Source: Sphingomonadales bacterium UBA6174 (GTDB lineage Bacteria > Pseudomonadota > Alphaproteobacteria > Sphingomonadales > Sphingomonadaceae). Taken from it: a DNA stretch of 41,260 nucleotides. This document shows, in pieces, positions 1 through 8,903 of this stretch (position 1 is its first letter; every line of letters begins with the position of its first letter). Under the pieces are notes generated by a model that had not been told where the DNA came from, made no database searches, and worked only from the letters and a program-made list of their open reading frames with translations. Made by a program: the position numbers and the translations under genes. The stretch spans positions 24,228 to 65,487 of the forward strand of contig DITW01000008.1 of NCBI GenBank assembly GCA_002422945.1, given 5' to 3'.

Positions 1-57
<57 letters not shown>

Positions 58-60
58 CAT

Positions 61-90
61 ATCCGCCCTTTTTGATGGGCCGATAATTTT
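61..90 (+). terminator. Probable terminator of the tRNA-Pro gene
   Basis: An imperfect hairpin lies just after the tRNA. ATCCGCCC (61-68) pairs with GGGCCGAT (77-84) with one C/C mismatch around an 8-nt T-rich loop, and AATTTT follows. The stem is modest, so the call rests on position plus the T-run. Confidence 0.5.
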
Positions 91-289
91 CCCTGTATCG
101 CGACACATCGCATCATCGTCCGCCATAACGTTAACTTGTTGCGACGATAATGTTTGTCATGTTTGTAGCGCGTACACCTTATCCAAATATGACAGCTCCA
201 TCTCTCATTGAAGGGCGATGGTATCAACATCATCCATTTGCAATCATTCTATAAATTAATGTTAGCGCATTGTGTTAATAACTACAGCA

Positions 290-2119
290 ATGTCCAGGTT
301 GCATTTCAACGGTTTATCTACAATCTTCCCTGTAAGGGGTGACGGACAAAGCCATCCACCACCCGTTGCGCCCGCCGGGGTGAACCGGCCTCTGCTGGTA
401 CTGCTGGCGCTGATGAATTCCTCCATCGCAATGGCCGATGCCCCGCATGATATACAAGGCAGTCTAAGCGTGTGGCTGGACGGGCTGGATGTGAGCGGCA
501 CCGACACAGGTAATGGTGGCGGCACCAACCCGACGAGCGGCGCGCAGGTGACGGCATGGAAGGACAAAAGCGCCAATGCGTTTACGGCAGGCGATGCGGT
601 CAGCTATGGTGCAGCAACTCACAGTTTTCCAACCTATAGCGCAGGCAGCGGTGTCTCATTTGATGGTGCGTCCAACGCACTGGAGGTCGTTGGCGGCGTA
701 CTTACCAATAATGTGACTGTTACGAACAGCGAACATTTCATCGTCGCCACAACCCGGGCGGCAAAAGGCCAATTCCTTTTCTTCCATGGCGCACCAACAT
801 CCAACCCTACGGGCCGCATATCCGCTCATGTGCCATTTAACGATAGTATTATTTACTGGGATCATGGCACAAGAGTTACCACGAGTTGGACCGCCAACAG
901 TTCATCATTCAATAAAAAATATTTGTATAATTTATCATCCAGCACGACTGGACAACAATTTATCGCGCGTGATGGCGTTAATTTGGTAAGCGCTGCTGGC
1001 ACAAGCTCATCTACATACACGAAGCCATCTACACATACATTTTATTTGGCGACTGGATATGCGGGCAGCGGAGAATTTCATACCGGCGTTATATCAGAAT
1101 TCATCGTATATGCGCGCAAGCTGAATACCACTGAAAGGAGAATTCTCCAATCCTACCTTGCCGCCAAACACGCCAATCCGGGAGGCGCGGGTGCAGCCAA
1201 TCGTTATACCAACGCGGCTGGCTATGGCTATCACGTCGGCGGGATCGGGCAGGAAAGTGATGGGTCGCTCACCACTGGCACCTCTGCTGGATTGACCATC
1301 GCCAACACCTCTTTCCTTGCCACGGGTAATTATGTGTTGGCCGGATTGCCCGCCCTATCCCCTTCGACCGGCAGTGCCGCCACCGAAACGCCCACGGGCT
1401 ATAAATCGCGTTCGCAGCGTATCTGGTATCTCAACCGGACAGGCACCGGGACCGGCGCAATCTCGCTGAGCTTCAAACTAGCCGATCTGGGGGTGACGGC
1501 TACCAGCGGACAACGATTGGCTTTGTTATCACGCAGCGCAACGACCGGCACGTTCACCACGCTCGCGACCGCCAATTATGCAGGCAGCGGCACCGCCAGC
1601 TTTTCGATCAGCAATCCGCAGTCCGGCTATTATGCGCTGGCGCTTGAACCGGTGCCGATTGTCACGGCGGCGTTGACCAATAGCGTCCAATCGGATGGCA
1701 TCAACAGCAGCGACTTCAAGGCTATTCCCAATGCCCTGATCAAAGCCAGCGCCAATATGACCAATAGCGGGCCGGGCAGTCCGGATAGCAACAGCACGAC
1801 CCTGACCATCCCCGTCCCTGCCAATACGACATTTTATGTCGGCGATATCGGTGCGACCGGCGCAGGGCCGGTGACATTCAACCAAGGTTCGCCGACATCC
1901 GCCCTGACTTATACATATACCGCGCTTGGCAGCAGCAGCGACGGGCTGGAATTCTCGAATGATTCCGGCGCAACATGGACCTATAGTCCGGTGCCGGATG
2001 CCCAGCAGGGCGATGCCAATATCACCCATGTGCGGATCAATCCGACCGGCAGCTTCGCCACCAGCACCGCCTCCCCCTTTCCTAATTTCAGTGTGGATTA
2101 CGGCCTGTTGTTGAAATAG
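290..2119 (+). CDS. Secreted LamG/concanavalin-like protein with a DUF11-like C-terminal module
   Basis: This is an exported surface protein of about 609 residues. A hydrophobic stretch (LLVLLALMNSSIAMA) near residues 34-48 looks like a signal peptide with a long N-region. A LamG/concanavalin-like beta region follows (about 55-290), opening with SVWLDGLDVSG and closing with the RKLNTTERRILQSYLAAKH helix. Next comes a segment with GYHVGGIGQESDG (about 310-450) of a kind found in bacterial surface proteins. The last 150 residues resemble a DUF11-type beta module, including NDSGATWTY and THVRINP. ATG 290 is preferred over GTG 272, but neither has a clear ribosome binding site; GTG 380 would give a compact signal peptide. 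The gene converges on the DUF11 operon with a 21-bp gap. No ligand can be assigned. Part of the LamG-like region is notably AT-rich. Confidence 0.75.
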   Translation: MSRLHFNGLSTIFPVRGDGQSHPPPVAPAGVNRPLLVLLALMNSSIAMADAPHDIQGSLSVWLDGLDVSGTDTGNGGGTNPTSGAQVTAWKDKSANAFTAGDAVSYGAATHSFPTYSAGSGVSFDGASNALEVVGGVLTNNVTVTNSEHFIVATTRAAKGQFLFFHGAPTSNPTGRISAHVPFNDSIIYWDHGTRVTTSWTANSSSFNKKYLYNLSSSTTGQQFIARDGVNLVSAAGTSSSTYTKPSTHTFYLATGYAGSGEFHTGVISEFIVYARKLNTTERRILQSYLAAKHANPGGAGAANRYTNAAGYGYHVGGIGQESDGSLTTGTSAGLTIANTSFLATGNYVLAGLPALSPSTGSAATETPTGYKSRSQRIWYLNRTGTGTGAISLSFKLADLGVTATSGQRLALLSRSATTGTFTTLATANYAGSGTASFSISNPQSGYYALALEPVPIVTAALTNSVQSDGINSSDFKAIPNALIKASANMTNSGPGSPDSNSTTLTIPVPANTTFYVGDIGATGAGPVTFNQGSPTSALTYTYTALGSSSDGLEFSNDSGATWTYSPVPDAQQGDANITHVRINPTGSFATSTASPFPNFSVDYGLLLK

Positions 2120-2125
2120 GCGATG

Positions 2126-2147
2126 GCCGCGATATGCGGCTTATTTT
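2126..2147 (+). terminator. Terminator for the LamG-like gene
   Basis: GCCGC (2126-2130) pairs with GCGGC (2136-2140) around a GATAT loop, followed by TTATTTT. It begins 7 nt after the TAG of the upstream gene, and its T-run overlaps the stop codon of the convergent giant gene. The stem is only 5 bp. Confidence 0.5.
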
Positions 2148-4123
2148 CCCATGCCCAGGAATGAAAAGCTGTCATTGTCCAGCTTCAACCGGGCAGCGAC
2201 ATATATGCCTTGATCGGTATTGCGGGCCGCCGAGAAATCGCGATCGCGATAGCCCTGCACATTATATCCGATCGACAACAAGACGTTGGTCGCGGGGGTG
2301 ATCCCGATTTCTGGACCATAAGAAAAGCTGAGGCTATTATCCATCAGATTGGCCCGGATACTGGTGCTGCCCCCAAGGTCGACAAATTCATTCAGTCCCC
2401 AACGACCATCAAATCCTGCGATCAGCGTGGTCCCGGCAAGGTCGAAATCCCCCAATTTATCGAAATTATAGCGCACTGCCGCGAACAGGCTGGCTTCGCT
2501 GCGCTGGATGAACTGGCTGCCGTCCTGTTCCTTTGGTGACCAGTTCAGGGCCACTGACCCGATGACACGGGTGGAACGCGCATCTCCCGTCACCGTAAAG
2601 GCGTTGCCTGCGATATCCGGCGCGCCGGCAGTGATATTGCGCACGCTATCGGCACGTAGTTCCAGCTTGCCCAACACGGCATAAGGGGCATCGGCAGGGC
2701 GATGCGCCACCGCCAGCGTGCTATTGATAACAGCGCTCGATGCCCCGCTTGCTGTTGTCGCCCGCGTCCAGCCAAAAGACCCGCCGACCATGCTGCCTTC
2801 ACCCAATTGGCGAATAGCGCCCAGCGTCACGCCCTTGCGATCATCATCCTGACCGTCACGATATTCGCCCCGGCCAGAAATGCTCCAAGGGCCGTTGCGC
2901 CATGTCGCGCCGGTGGTGAACGCCGTATAATCATATTCCAGCCTGCCCCCTTCGGCGACACGCCCGCCGCTTGCGGGCGGTTGTGCGGGGTTGTTTGTAT
3001 TATTGGCGGCGCTTTCGCCCAGATTGCGGGCTGCATCCACGGTCGCGCTGACGGACAAATGGCGGTTGACTTCGAATGTCTGGGTCAGGCCAAAAGAGGC
3101 GAAGGCGCGCTTGCCCTCTTCGGTCTGTGCCTCTTGGCCAAGCCCGGTCATGATGCGCGCGCCTTGCCATGGCGATACTTCCAGCCCGGCCCGCGCGGTA
3201 CGGCTATCGCCACGCGTGCCATTGGCGATTTCATAGCTGCCGACCAGACGCACATCCTTGCTCAGGTTGTACCGCGATGTCAGGCGATGGCGCGCGGGTA
3301 AATCCACGGCTTCGCTCTTGCCGAGTGCCAGCGATGTGGAGGCTGCTATTTCCAGCCTGTTATCGAACAGCCTTTGGGTCGCCCCGCCTTCCAGCACAGT
3401 TGAACTGACCTGCTGCCCATCGAACCTTGTATCTCGCATCGTCGCCAGCCCGATGCGCGCATCGGTGTGCCGGGTGCGATGAACAGCGCCAATCTGCACC
3501 GCCGTGCGATGCGTGGCATCGCGCAAACTGTCGTCATCCCATGCGCTGGCGGTGAGCGACACGGATTCACTCATTTCATAGCGTGCATCGAGACCGAATT
3601 TACGCCGCCCGCGTTCCGCGCCGCTCATCTGGCCCAGGCCGAAATCCTGCGAGGCCGAACGGGCATAAGCGAGCAGATCGAGTCGACCTGCATGATGTTC
3701 AGTTTCGATCAGCCACGCATCGGCCTGCGCCCCGCCCTGAAAGCTGCGTCCGGCTTCTGCCCGCACTTCGGTCGCGTTGCTGAGGCGAAGGCGGACATCG
3801 ACGGCGGCAAGGTCTGTGCGGGCATCGGCGTTGGCGTTGCCGTTCAATGTATCGCCGGTATCGGTGATGATCGTGCTGCCAATGCGCAGCTTGCCATTTT
3901 TCGTCGTCCAATCGGTGCGAAGACCTGCATTTACAGGGCCACCGCCTGCGAGATGATCAAGTTCAAAGTCGATCACCACGAATTGTGGATTCAGATCAGG
4001 ATCCCGGCTCAACACCGGCTCCTTGAAACGGATCGTGCCGGAAATCACGTCAATGTCATAATCGACAAATCGTTCCAGCGTGCGGCGCGAGACGATCACT
4101 TCAGAACGGAAACGGTCGCGCAC
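2141..4123 (-). CDS. C-terminal outer-membrane beta-barrel part of the giant protein
   Basis: This open segment downstream of the internal TAA encodes about 660 residues. The first possible start is GTG 4123, which in the intact protein is the Val of LEVRDRF. It has no signal peptide and no plausible ribosome binding site, so independent translation would not give an exported protein. The sequence opens with RRTLERFVDYDIDVISGTI and then alternates short amphipathic strands and polar turns, as in outer-membrane barrels (for example SLSFSYGPEIGITPATN). It ends in FSFLGMGK without a classical terminal aromatic residue. It is best read as the missing C-terminal half of the upstream frame and not as a separate gene. 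Confidence 0.65.
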   Translation of the reverse strand: MRDRFRSEVIVSRRTLERFVDYDIDVISGTIRFKEPVLSRDPDLNPQFVVIDFELDHLAGGGPVNAGLRTDWTTKNGKLRIGSTIITDTGDTLNGNANADARTDLAAVDVRLRLSNATEVRAEAGRSFQGGAQADAWLIETEHHAGRLDLLAYARSASQDFGLGQMSGAERGRRKFGLDARYEMSESVSLTASAWDDDSLRDATHRTAVQIGAVHRTRHTDARIGLATMRDTRFDGQQVSSTVLEGGATQRLFDNRLEIAASTSLALGKSEAVDLPARHRLTSRYNLSKDVRLVGSYEIANGTRGDSRTARAGLEVSPWQGARIMTGLGQEAQTEEGKRAFASFGLTQTFEVNRHLSVSATVDAARNLGESAANNTNNPAQPPASGGRVAEGGRLEYDYTAFTTGATWRNGPWSISGRGEYRDGQDDDRKGVTLGAIRQLGEGSMVGGSFGWTRATTASGASSAVINSTLAVAHRPADAPYAVLGKLELRADSVRNITAGAPDIAGNAFTVTGDARSTRVIGSVALNWSPKEQDGSQFIQRSEASLFAAVRYNFDKLGDFDLAGTTLIAGFDGRWGLNEFVDLGGSTSIRANLMDNSLSFSYGPEIGITPATNVLLSIGYNVQGYRDRDFSAARNTDQGIYVAARLKLDNDSFSFLGMGK

Positions 4124-4174
4124 TTCAAGCGTGACAGATTCGCTGCCGATAATGATTCCACGGCTCGACAGGCG

Positions 4175-7100
4175 TTAAGGGCCGGAAATGCCGCCACCCT
4201 GAAATTCATCACGACGATGGGTGGAGAACACTTGCGCTGCAAAACCGGCCATATGCAAACCGCCGCGCATAATCTCGCCACGCACCCCGGTGGCGGTGCG
4301 GAGATAGCGGCCAAGCTGGGTCTGGTCGAAGCCTGCATCAAAATCGCCATATTGGGCGGTTAGCCCGCGGCCTTCGACCCGCACATAGAATTTGTCGCGG
4401 CTGGCGGCATCGAACAATCGCTCCGAACCATCGGCAAAGACAGAATAATACGCACGCGGGTCAAGCGCGCCTTGCAGATTCTGTTCATCGCGCTGCTTGG
4501 CGCTATCATAAGCTGCCGTGACCAAAATGTCGTTCGTCACCGGCCCCTTGGCATAGACCGCGACCCGCGCATTGCGCCCGAGGTCGCTGTCAAAATCCGT
4601 CGTTCGTTGCATCTGATCGGCGACATCGACCGCCCCGACACCCGCTTCCACCAGGCCGGTGACAGTCCATGCCTGCTTGCCCGGCATGATCCAGCTATCC
4701 AGTTCCTGACGGCGGGTTTGTTGGCCATCTTTGAACGCAAATTCCATGTGCAGCTTGCCACTGGTCATGGTTGGGGCCAGCTCGACATAGGCGATGCCGT
4801 CATCGCCCTTCACCAGCCATCGCGGCGCGTTGGCACCGGCGCCGGACAATGCCTGCGATTGCCGCGCGTCGACCGCTTCGGCGCTTTCATAAGGCGATGA
4901 CAGGATGAAATCGCCGGTAAGCCCAGCATGAACAGGCCGCCCCGACCGATCCGTCACGCGCAACGCCAGCATGGGCCGGGTGACGCCATCGGCGATCAGG
5001 CGGCTACGTTCCGGCAATAGTTCAACCTTCGCAGGCGTGCCGACAAAATGCACATCACGGGTGAGCGTGGACAGGAGCTTGCCCTTTTCGCTGCGCACCA
5101 AAGCGGTCAGATGCGTCACTTCGCCATCAAGTGGAATGCCACGCCATAGGCTGACGGCATAAGTGCCGCCCGGGGCCGTTGAAATGTTATCGAACGCCAC
5201 GGGATCGACGGGCTGGCCATCGACCAGCAGTTCGATTTTTTCGGTGACCATATGTCGGATCGCCACGCGCACAGCCGGGGCGCGTGGATTGTGATCTGGC
5301 GCGGGGAACAGAAATGCGGTCGGGCCATTGCCCTGTTGCAGCCAATTCACCTCTGCCCCCGCCGCCGCGCGGCTGTCCATTTCATCGCGCGCAGGGACTG
5401 CTGCAAGAGGTGCCTTGCTCGCTGGGGCGACTTTTTTCTCCGGGAGAAGCGTAAAGAAATCCGCCGTCATCAGACTGCCGCCCTGCCCGATCACGAAACG
5501 CGATTGCGCACTGCCAGCACTGCGGGTCGATTGGGTGCAATCGATGAACTTGCCGTCCTTGGGAAGCGTATTGGATTGCGCCTGCACGACATGGCTGCCG
5601 GGCAGCAAGCCGGTGAAATGATAGCGCCCTTCGGCATCGGTAATGGCGAAGCTGCCATCTTCCAACACCACGCGCACACCCGCAATACCCTCATGCGGGG
5701 CGGCGACATCACAGCCGCCCGCAACGATCCGCCCCAATATGGTCATGCGGGAGGCAAGGTCTTCGCGCTCGATCCGCACGATTGCGCCTGCATCGGCAGA
5801 TATGCCTTGCCGATCGGTGGCCGTCACCCGGTTGATCGCTTGGCCTGCATTCGCATCTGGCCGCACCGTCATCGCATAGGTGATTATGCGGCTTTTGCCA
5901 GGCGCAATATCACCAAGCGAGAGCGTCAGCTTCCTGCCGTCCGAGGCGAAATCGGCCATGTTCGCTGCAACGGGCGCACCATCGATCCTCAGGCTATCGC
6001 GACGAAAGCGCAGCGCCGGTGCCGGGATGTCCACCAGTCGCACGCCACGGTTGGCGCGCCGTTTATCCGCATTCTGCACGGTGATTGTATAGACCAGCAT
6101 ATCGCCCGGCAAAGCGTTGGCCCGCGAGACCGTCTTGGTCAGCCCCACTGCCGTCGCCGGACGGTCCAGTGGAATATCGACACGCACCGGTTCTGGCCCA
6201 GCCACGGCAAAACTGCCACCAAATGAGCCGTCCCCCAGCGCCAGCGGCTGGCCATCGGGGCGGCGCAGCACTGATAATTGCGCGATATTGGCCTTGGATG
6301 GCCCGCTATAGGGTGCAGGCGGTTCGGCCAGCAGCCGGTAATTGCCAAAAGCCGTCAATGGAAACTGATATTCGCCCGGCAACATCGGATGACGATTGCC
6401 TGCGCCATCTGTCACGACTTCACCTGTCATCATCGTCGATGGCCATGGCGTTACCCCATCCGGGCCAAAAACGCGCGCAGGTGCGCCAGTCGCGGCGTCC
6501 ACCAACGTCATTCGCACGCCATTGATCGGAGAACCATCCTCGCTATCGAACACAAGCCCGAACGGGTCGGCCAGAATTTCCACCTGCGTTGAAGCGATCA
6601 CCGCCTGCACAGAGGCGATGCTGAATTCGATCTGGACCTGATCGCCCGGCGCCACGCTCAGGCGACAATCGCCCTGCACCGGCGCAGGAGGATTTCCCAC
6701 GGTGGGGATAGCGCCAATGAACACCCCGCTATTGGGCGCTGTCTCGAACACGGTGATCGCCTCGCGCTCGCCGCTATTGATCATCAACGTGGCAATGACG
6801 CTATCGATATGGTTCGCATCGTTATTGACGCTGGCGGACCTGAGGCTGACATACATCACTTCGCCGAGATAGAGCTTATTGGCACTTTCAAGCGCGTTGA
6901 TCTCGGCATCTCCGGCGGTAATGGAGGAAATATTGATTTTTTGTCCACCGCAGACAGATGGCATATAATTGATCTGCTGCTCGGTGCTGGCGCCGCCTGT
7001 CGATGGTTTGAATACCTCCACAGTGCCCGCAGCCTGTTGCACCGCGATTGTTACTGTGTTGGAAGCGATCGATAAGGACCTGCCTTGCTCTACCCATCGG

Positions 7101-7207
7101 GCGGCAGCAGTATTATGAATAGTCTGCGCCTTGGCGATGGATACACCCATGCATAATGTTGCGTAGAACAAGGCAAGGATGTATCCGATACGCTGCAAAA
7201 TACTCAT
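4175..7207 (-). CDS. N-terminal part of the giant protein (signal peptide, DUF11, SdrD-like, Big-like, start of barrel)
   Basis: If the internal stop is respected, this 1,010-aa product ends at GGGISGP. ATG 7207 is preferred over GTG 7219: it starts a clean signal peptide (MSILQRIGYILALF..., ending near AKAQ) and sits beside GAGGTG. In order, approximate residues: N-terminal beta module with two Cys (30-215); carboxypeptidase-regulatory-like segment (GLVFDSEDGSPINGV, 216-300); DUF11 module (VGLTKTVSRANALPGDMLVY, 350-480); SdrD-B/CarboxypepD-like repeat (GIAGVRVVLEDG...ITDAEGRYHFTG, 490-555); a Pro/Ala linker; an invasin/Big-like module (PAKVELLPERSRLIADG, 725-840); then amphipathic strands (845-1010) where the barrel begins. 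Without the C-terminal part the barrel would be incomplete. Family assignments are from sequence character only. Confidence 0.7.
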   Translation of the reverse strand: MSILQRIGYILALFYATLCMGVSIAKAQTIHNTAAARWVEQGRSLSIASNTVTIAVQQAAGTVEVFKPSTGGASTEQQINYMPSVCGGQKINISSITAGDAEINALESANKLYLGEVMYVSLRSASVNNDANHIDSVIATLMINSGEREAITVFETAPNSGVFIGAIPTVGNPPAPVQGDCRLSVAPGDQVQIEFSIASVQAVIASTQVEILADPFGLVFDSEDGSPINGVRMTLVDAATGAPARVFGPDGVTPWPSTMMTGEVVTDGAGNRHPMLPGEYQFPLTAFGNYRLLAEPPAPYSGPSKANIAQLSVLRRPDGQPLALGDGSFGGSFAVAGPEPVRVDIPLDRPATAVGLTKTVSRANALPGDMLVYTITVQNADKRRANRGVRLVDIPAPALRFRRDSLRIDGAPVAANMADFASDGRKLTLSLGDIAPGKSRIITYAMTVRPDANAGQAINRVTATDRQGISADAGAIVRIEREDLASRMTILGRIVAGGCDVAAPHEGIAGVRVVLEDGSFAITDAEGRYHFTGLLPGSHVVQAQSNTLPKDGKFIDCTQSTRSAGSAQSRFVIGQGGSLMTADFFTLLPEKKVAPASKAPLAAVPARDEMDSRAAAGAEVNWLQQGNGPTAFLFPAPDHNPRAPAVRVAIRHMVTEKIELLVDGQPVDPVAFDNISTAPGGTYAVSLWRGIPLDGEVTHLTALVRSEKGKLLSTLTRDVHFVGTPAKVELLPERSRLIADGVTRPMLALRVTDRSGRPVHAGLTGDFILSSPYESAEAVDARQSQALSGAGANAPRWLVKGDDGIAYVELAPTMTSGKLHMEFAFKDGQQTRRQELDSWIMPGKQAWTVTGLVEAGVGAVDVADQMQRTTDFDSDLGRNARVAVYAKGPVTNDILVTAAYDSAKQRDEQNLQGALDPRAYYSVFADGSERLFDAASRDKFYVRVEGRGLTAQYGDFDAGFDQTQLGRYLRTATGVRGEIMRGGLHMAGFAAQVFSTHRRDEFQGGGISGP

Positions 7208-7229
7208 CACCTCTGACACTTATGCAAGG

Positions 7230-7259
7230 GGTGGCGCGCCTGTAAGATCACGCGCCACC
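7230..7259 (-). repeat. Intercistronic hairpin between two DUF11 genes
   Basis: GGTGGCGCG (7230-7238) and CGCGCCACC (7251-7259) form a perfect 9-bp stem with a 12-nt loop, between the stop of the 352-aa gene (7291) and the start of the giant gene (7207). On the minus strand no T-run follows, so it is unlikely to be a full terminator. It could limit readthrough or protect the upstream mRNA end. Confidence 0.6.
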
Positions 7260-7290
7260 TGTTCTTTTTATTGGGGTTTAGTTGCCCGAC

Positions 7291-8349
7291 TTAGTTAATC
7301 GTGGCACGATAGATGACGGTTTTGGTTTCCGTCGCGGCAACGCTGCTCAGCGTACCGGTTACGGAGCCTGATGAGTAGCTGCCACCCGCAGAGCCATCGC
7401 TATTGCATGCCCCCGATGAATAAGTGCCGTTGAGAAAAATCCCAAAGGTTGAGTTGTAGCTGATTTCGCTGGGCAGCGGGTCCGTGATCGTCACACTGGT
7501 TGCCGAGGCGCTGCCGGAGGCGTTAGCCACGGCGATGCAATATTCGATCGTCGCGCCGGGTATCGCCTTGGGATTGGTGGTCCCGTTCACCGGGTCACTG
7601 ATGACCTTGCTGGTCTTGGTGACGCTCAGCGTAGCCGTGAAGACGAGATAGTCATTCTTGATCGAAAAAGCGGCATCACGCGCGGAATCGGTGGCCCCGG
7701 CGCTATCGGCAAAGACGGTGTCCATCGAACTGGTGTTCGAACCAGCGGTCTCTGTCAGGGTAGCACCCTTGCTGCCCGAGCTGCCGCCTTCTACGCCGGT
7801 GGCAGTCAAAACAATCGTCGCATCATCGCCATTCAGACGACCGAGTGGCACATCCGACAATACGAACACCGTCTTGCTGGCATCGGCCACCAGCTCATCA
7901 AGATACGTCACCAACGTATCTGTGCCGGAATTATAGGTGCCATTGGCATTGGTATCGACATAGATTTTCACGTTCGAGGTGTCGAAATTATCCGTGGCCC
8001 CATAGGCGCCTGTGCTGCCACTCTGCTGAGCGACCGTCAGTGCGAAATCGAGCGTTGCGTTCGAAAGATTGGTCACGGTGAAAGTGGTGATCGCTGCACT
8101 TTGGCCCGGCGACACCGATGTCGCGCTTGAACCGACCCGGGCGATAGTGACGTTTACCTTGCGGTCGACGGTGATGGTATTGGACGCTGTCACCGAATTT
8201 TGCGACACGCCACCCACCTGATAGGCGATGGTGGCCGTGTTGGTGATGGTCGTACCGGCTGCGGTGCTTGCAGCCATGGCGTTAGCTGAATGGAGCATGG
8301 CAAGCGCCAAGACGCTACCCATGGTCAGCATTTTGCTTTTGTTACTCAT
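7291..8349 (-). CDS. Secreted DUF11-domain protein, paralogue of the 328-aa protein
   Basis: This 352-aa protein has a signal peptide (MSNKSKMLTMGSVLALAML...NAMA). The mature N-terminus (TTITNTATIAYQ, then NTITVDRKVNV) matches the pattern of the 8904-9890 product. The middle carries VDTNANGTYNSGTD, a D/N-rich loop like those of SdrD-type or calcium-binding turns. The last about 110 residues form a DUF11 module (IPGATIEYCIAVANASG...VTITDPLPSEISY). The start at 8349 is supported by AAGGA seven bases upstream. It is the third gene of the minus-strand operon. Expected location is periplasm or cell surface; no enzymatic motif is seen. Its partner is probably the giant barrel protein encoded next, which is inference from order only. 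Confidence 0.8.
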   Translation of the reverse strand: MSNKSKMLTMGSVLALAMLHSANAMAASTAAGTTITNTATIAYQVGGVSQNSVTASNTITVDRKVNVTIARVGSSATSVSPGQSAAITTFTVTNLSNATLDFALTVAQQSGSTGAYGATDNFDTSNVKIYVDTNANGTYNSGTDTLVTYLDELVADASKTVFVLSDVPLGRLNGDDATIVLTATGVEGGSSGSKGATLTETAGSNTSSMDTVFADSAGATDSARDAAFSIKNDYLVFTATLSVTKTSKVISDPVNGTTNPKAIPGATIEYCIAVANASGSASATSVTITDPLPSEISYNSTFGIFLNGTYSSGACNSDGSAGGSYSSGSVTGTLSSVAATETKTVIYRATIN

Positions 8350-8418
8350 ACGCTAATCCTTACTTGTGAACATGGCCGTTAAAGATCCGGCGTCGTTTGA
8401 AACATTCAATTCATGGCG

Positions 8419-8892
8419 TCAGCGGACGATGGCATTATAGGCCAAGACGCCTGATGCCCCCGCCGCGACCGAGGCCAATGTCCAGCGCACATGCGTGGCA
8501 TCGGCTGCCTGTGCCGGTCGCGTGCCGCCCTGCCCGTCCGGCACGGTCAACAACGCCAACCGCCCCCAATTCTTACCGCCATCGACTGAAACCTCCAGCA
8601 ACCCCGTGGCATCGGACGCGAGCGTGACGCCTTCCGGGATCGGGTTGGTGACGACGAAGTTCTTCACGACCATCGCGCCATTATTGTGATAGGCGGTAGA
8701 AAAGATCAGCCGATCGCCCGGCACCACGATCTTCGGCTCGGACAATATATGTTGTTCCTTGCCATTTTGGACCACGATCTTGTCGAGCTTCACATCGCCT
8801 TTCAACTCCACCGGTGACGCAGCTTGCGCCAATACGGAAGGGGCATGAAAAGCGGCGATAAATGCGCCCAGCAACAACAGATTTTTACGCAT
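8419..8892 (-). CDS. Small secreted single-module DUF11-type protein
   Basis: This 157-aa product is a signal peptide (MRKNLLLLGAFIAAFHAPSVLAQA) plus one immunoglobulin-like DUF11-type module. Recognisable segments are KIVVPGDRLIFSTAYHNNG, NFVVTNPIPEGVTLAS, a DGGKNWGRL strand and ATHVRWTLASVAAG near the end. ATG 8892 is chosen because GAGG lies 8-11 bases upstream; an upstream TTG at 8907 would overlap the previous stop. Only 11 bp separate it from the upstream gene, suggesting translational coupling. The S/D-G-G/A-x-W and THVR motifs recur in the C-terminal module of the convergent LamG-like protein, which links the two transcription units. Confidence 0.8.
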   Translation of the reverse strand: MRKNLLLLGAFIAAFHAPSVLAQAASPVELKGDVKLDKIVVQNGKEQHILSEPKIVVPGDRLIFSTAYHNNGAMVVKNFVVTNPIPEGVTLASDATGLLEVSVDGGKNWGRLALLTVPDGQGGTRPAQAADATHVRWTLASVAAGASGVLAYNAIVR

Positions 8893-8903
8893 CACACACA
8901 TCC

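Larger units (their letters stand above)
2141..7207 (-). pseudogene. Giant DUF11/Big-domain surface protein with outer-membrane barrel, split by an in-frame TAA
   Basis: One reading frame of about 1,690 codons runs from ATG 7207 to TAA 2141, interrupted by a single TAA at 4177-4175. Both sides keep the same frame. After the stop the frame reads RLSSRGIIIGSESVTLEV and joins the downstream barrel sequence without loss. The context GGGISGP-stop-RLSS suggests that a Tyr codon (TAT or TAC) became TAA; from my recollection of the family, homologues read SG-x-Y-x-LS here. The product would be exported, carry several immunoglobulin-like modules and be anchored by an outer-membrane beta-barrel. It is the last gene of the minus-strand operon that begins at 9890. 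A genuine nonsense mutation, readthrough or a base-calling error all fit. No other lesion is visible, so any inactivation must be recent. Confidence 0.75.

Noticed and set aside
3467..4363. Long plus-strand open frame of about 298 codons
   Set aside because: It is antisense to the giant surface-protein gene, has a composition typical of a shadow frame and no recognisable family. The minus-strand frame is protein-like throughout.
5252..6226. Plus-strand open frame of 324 codons
   Set aside because: It lies opposite the DUF11/SdrD modules, is rich in Arg and His as shadow frames are, and has no supporting start signal.
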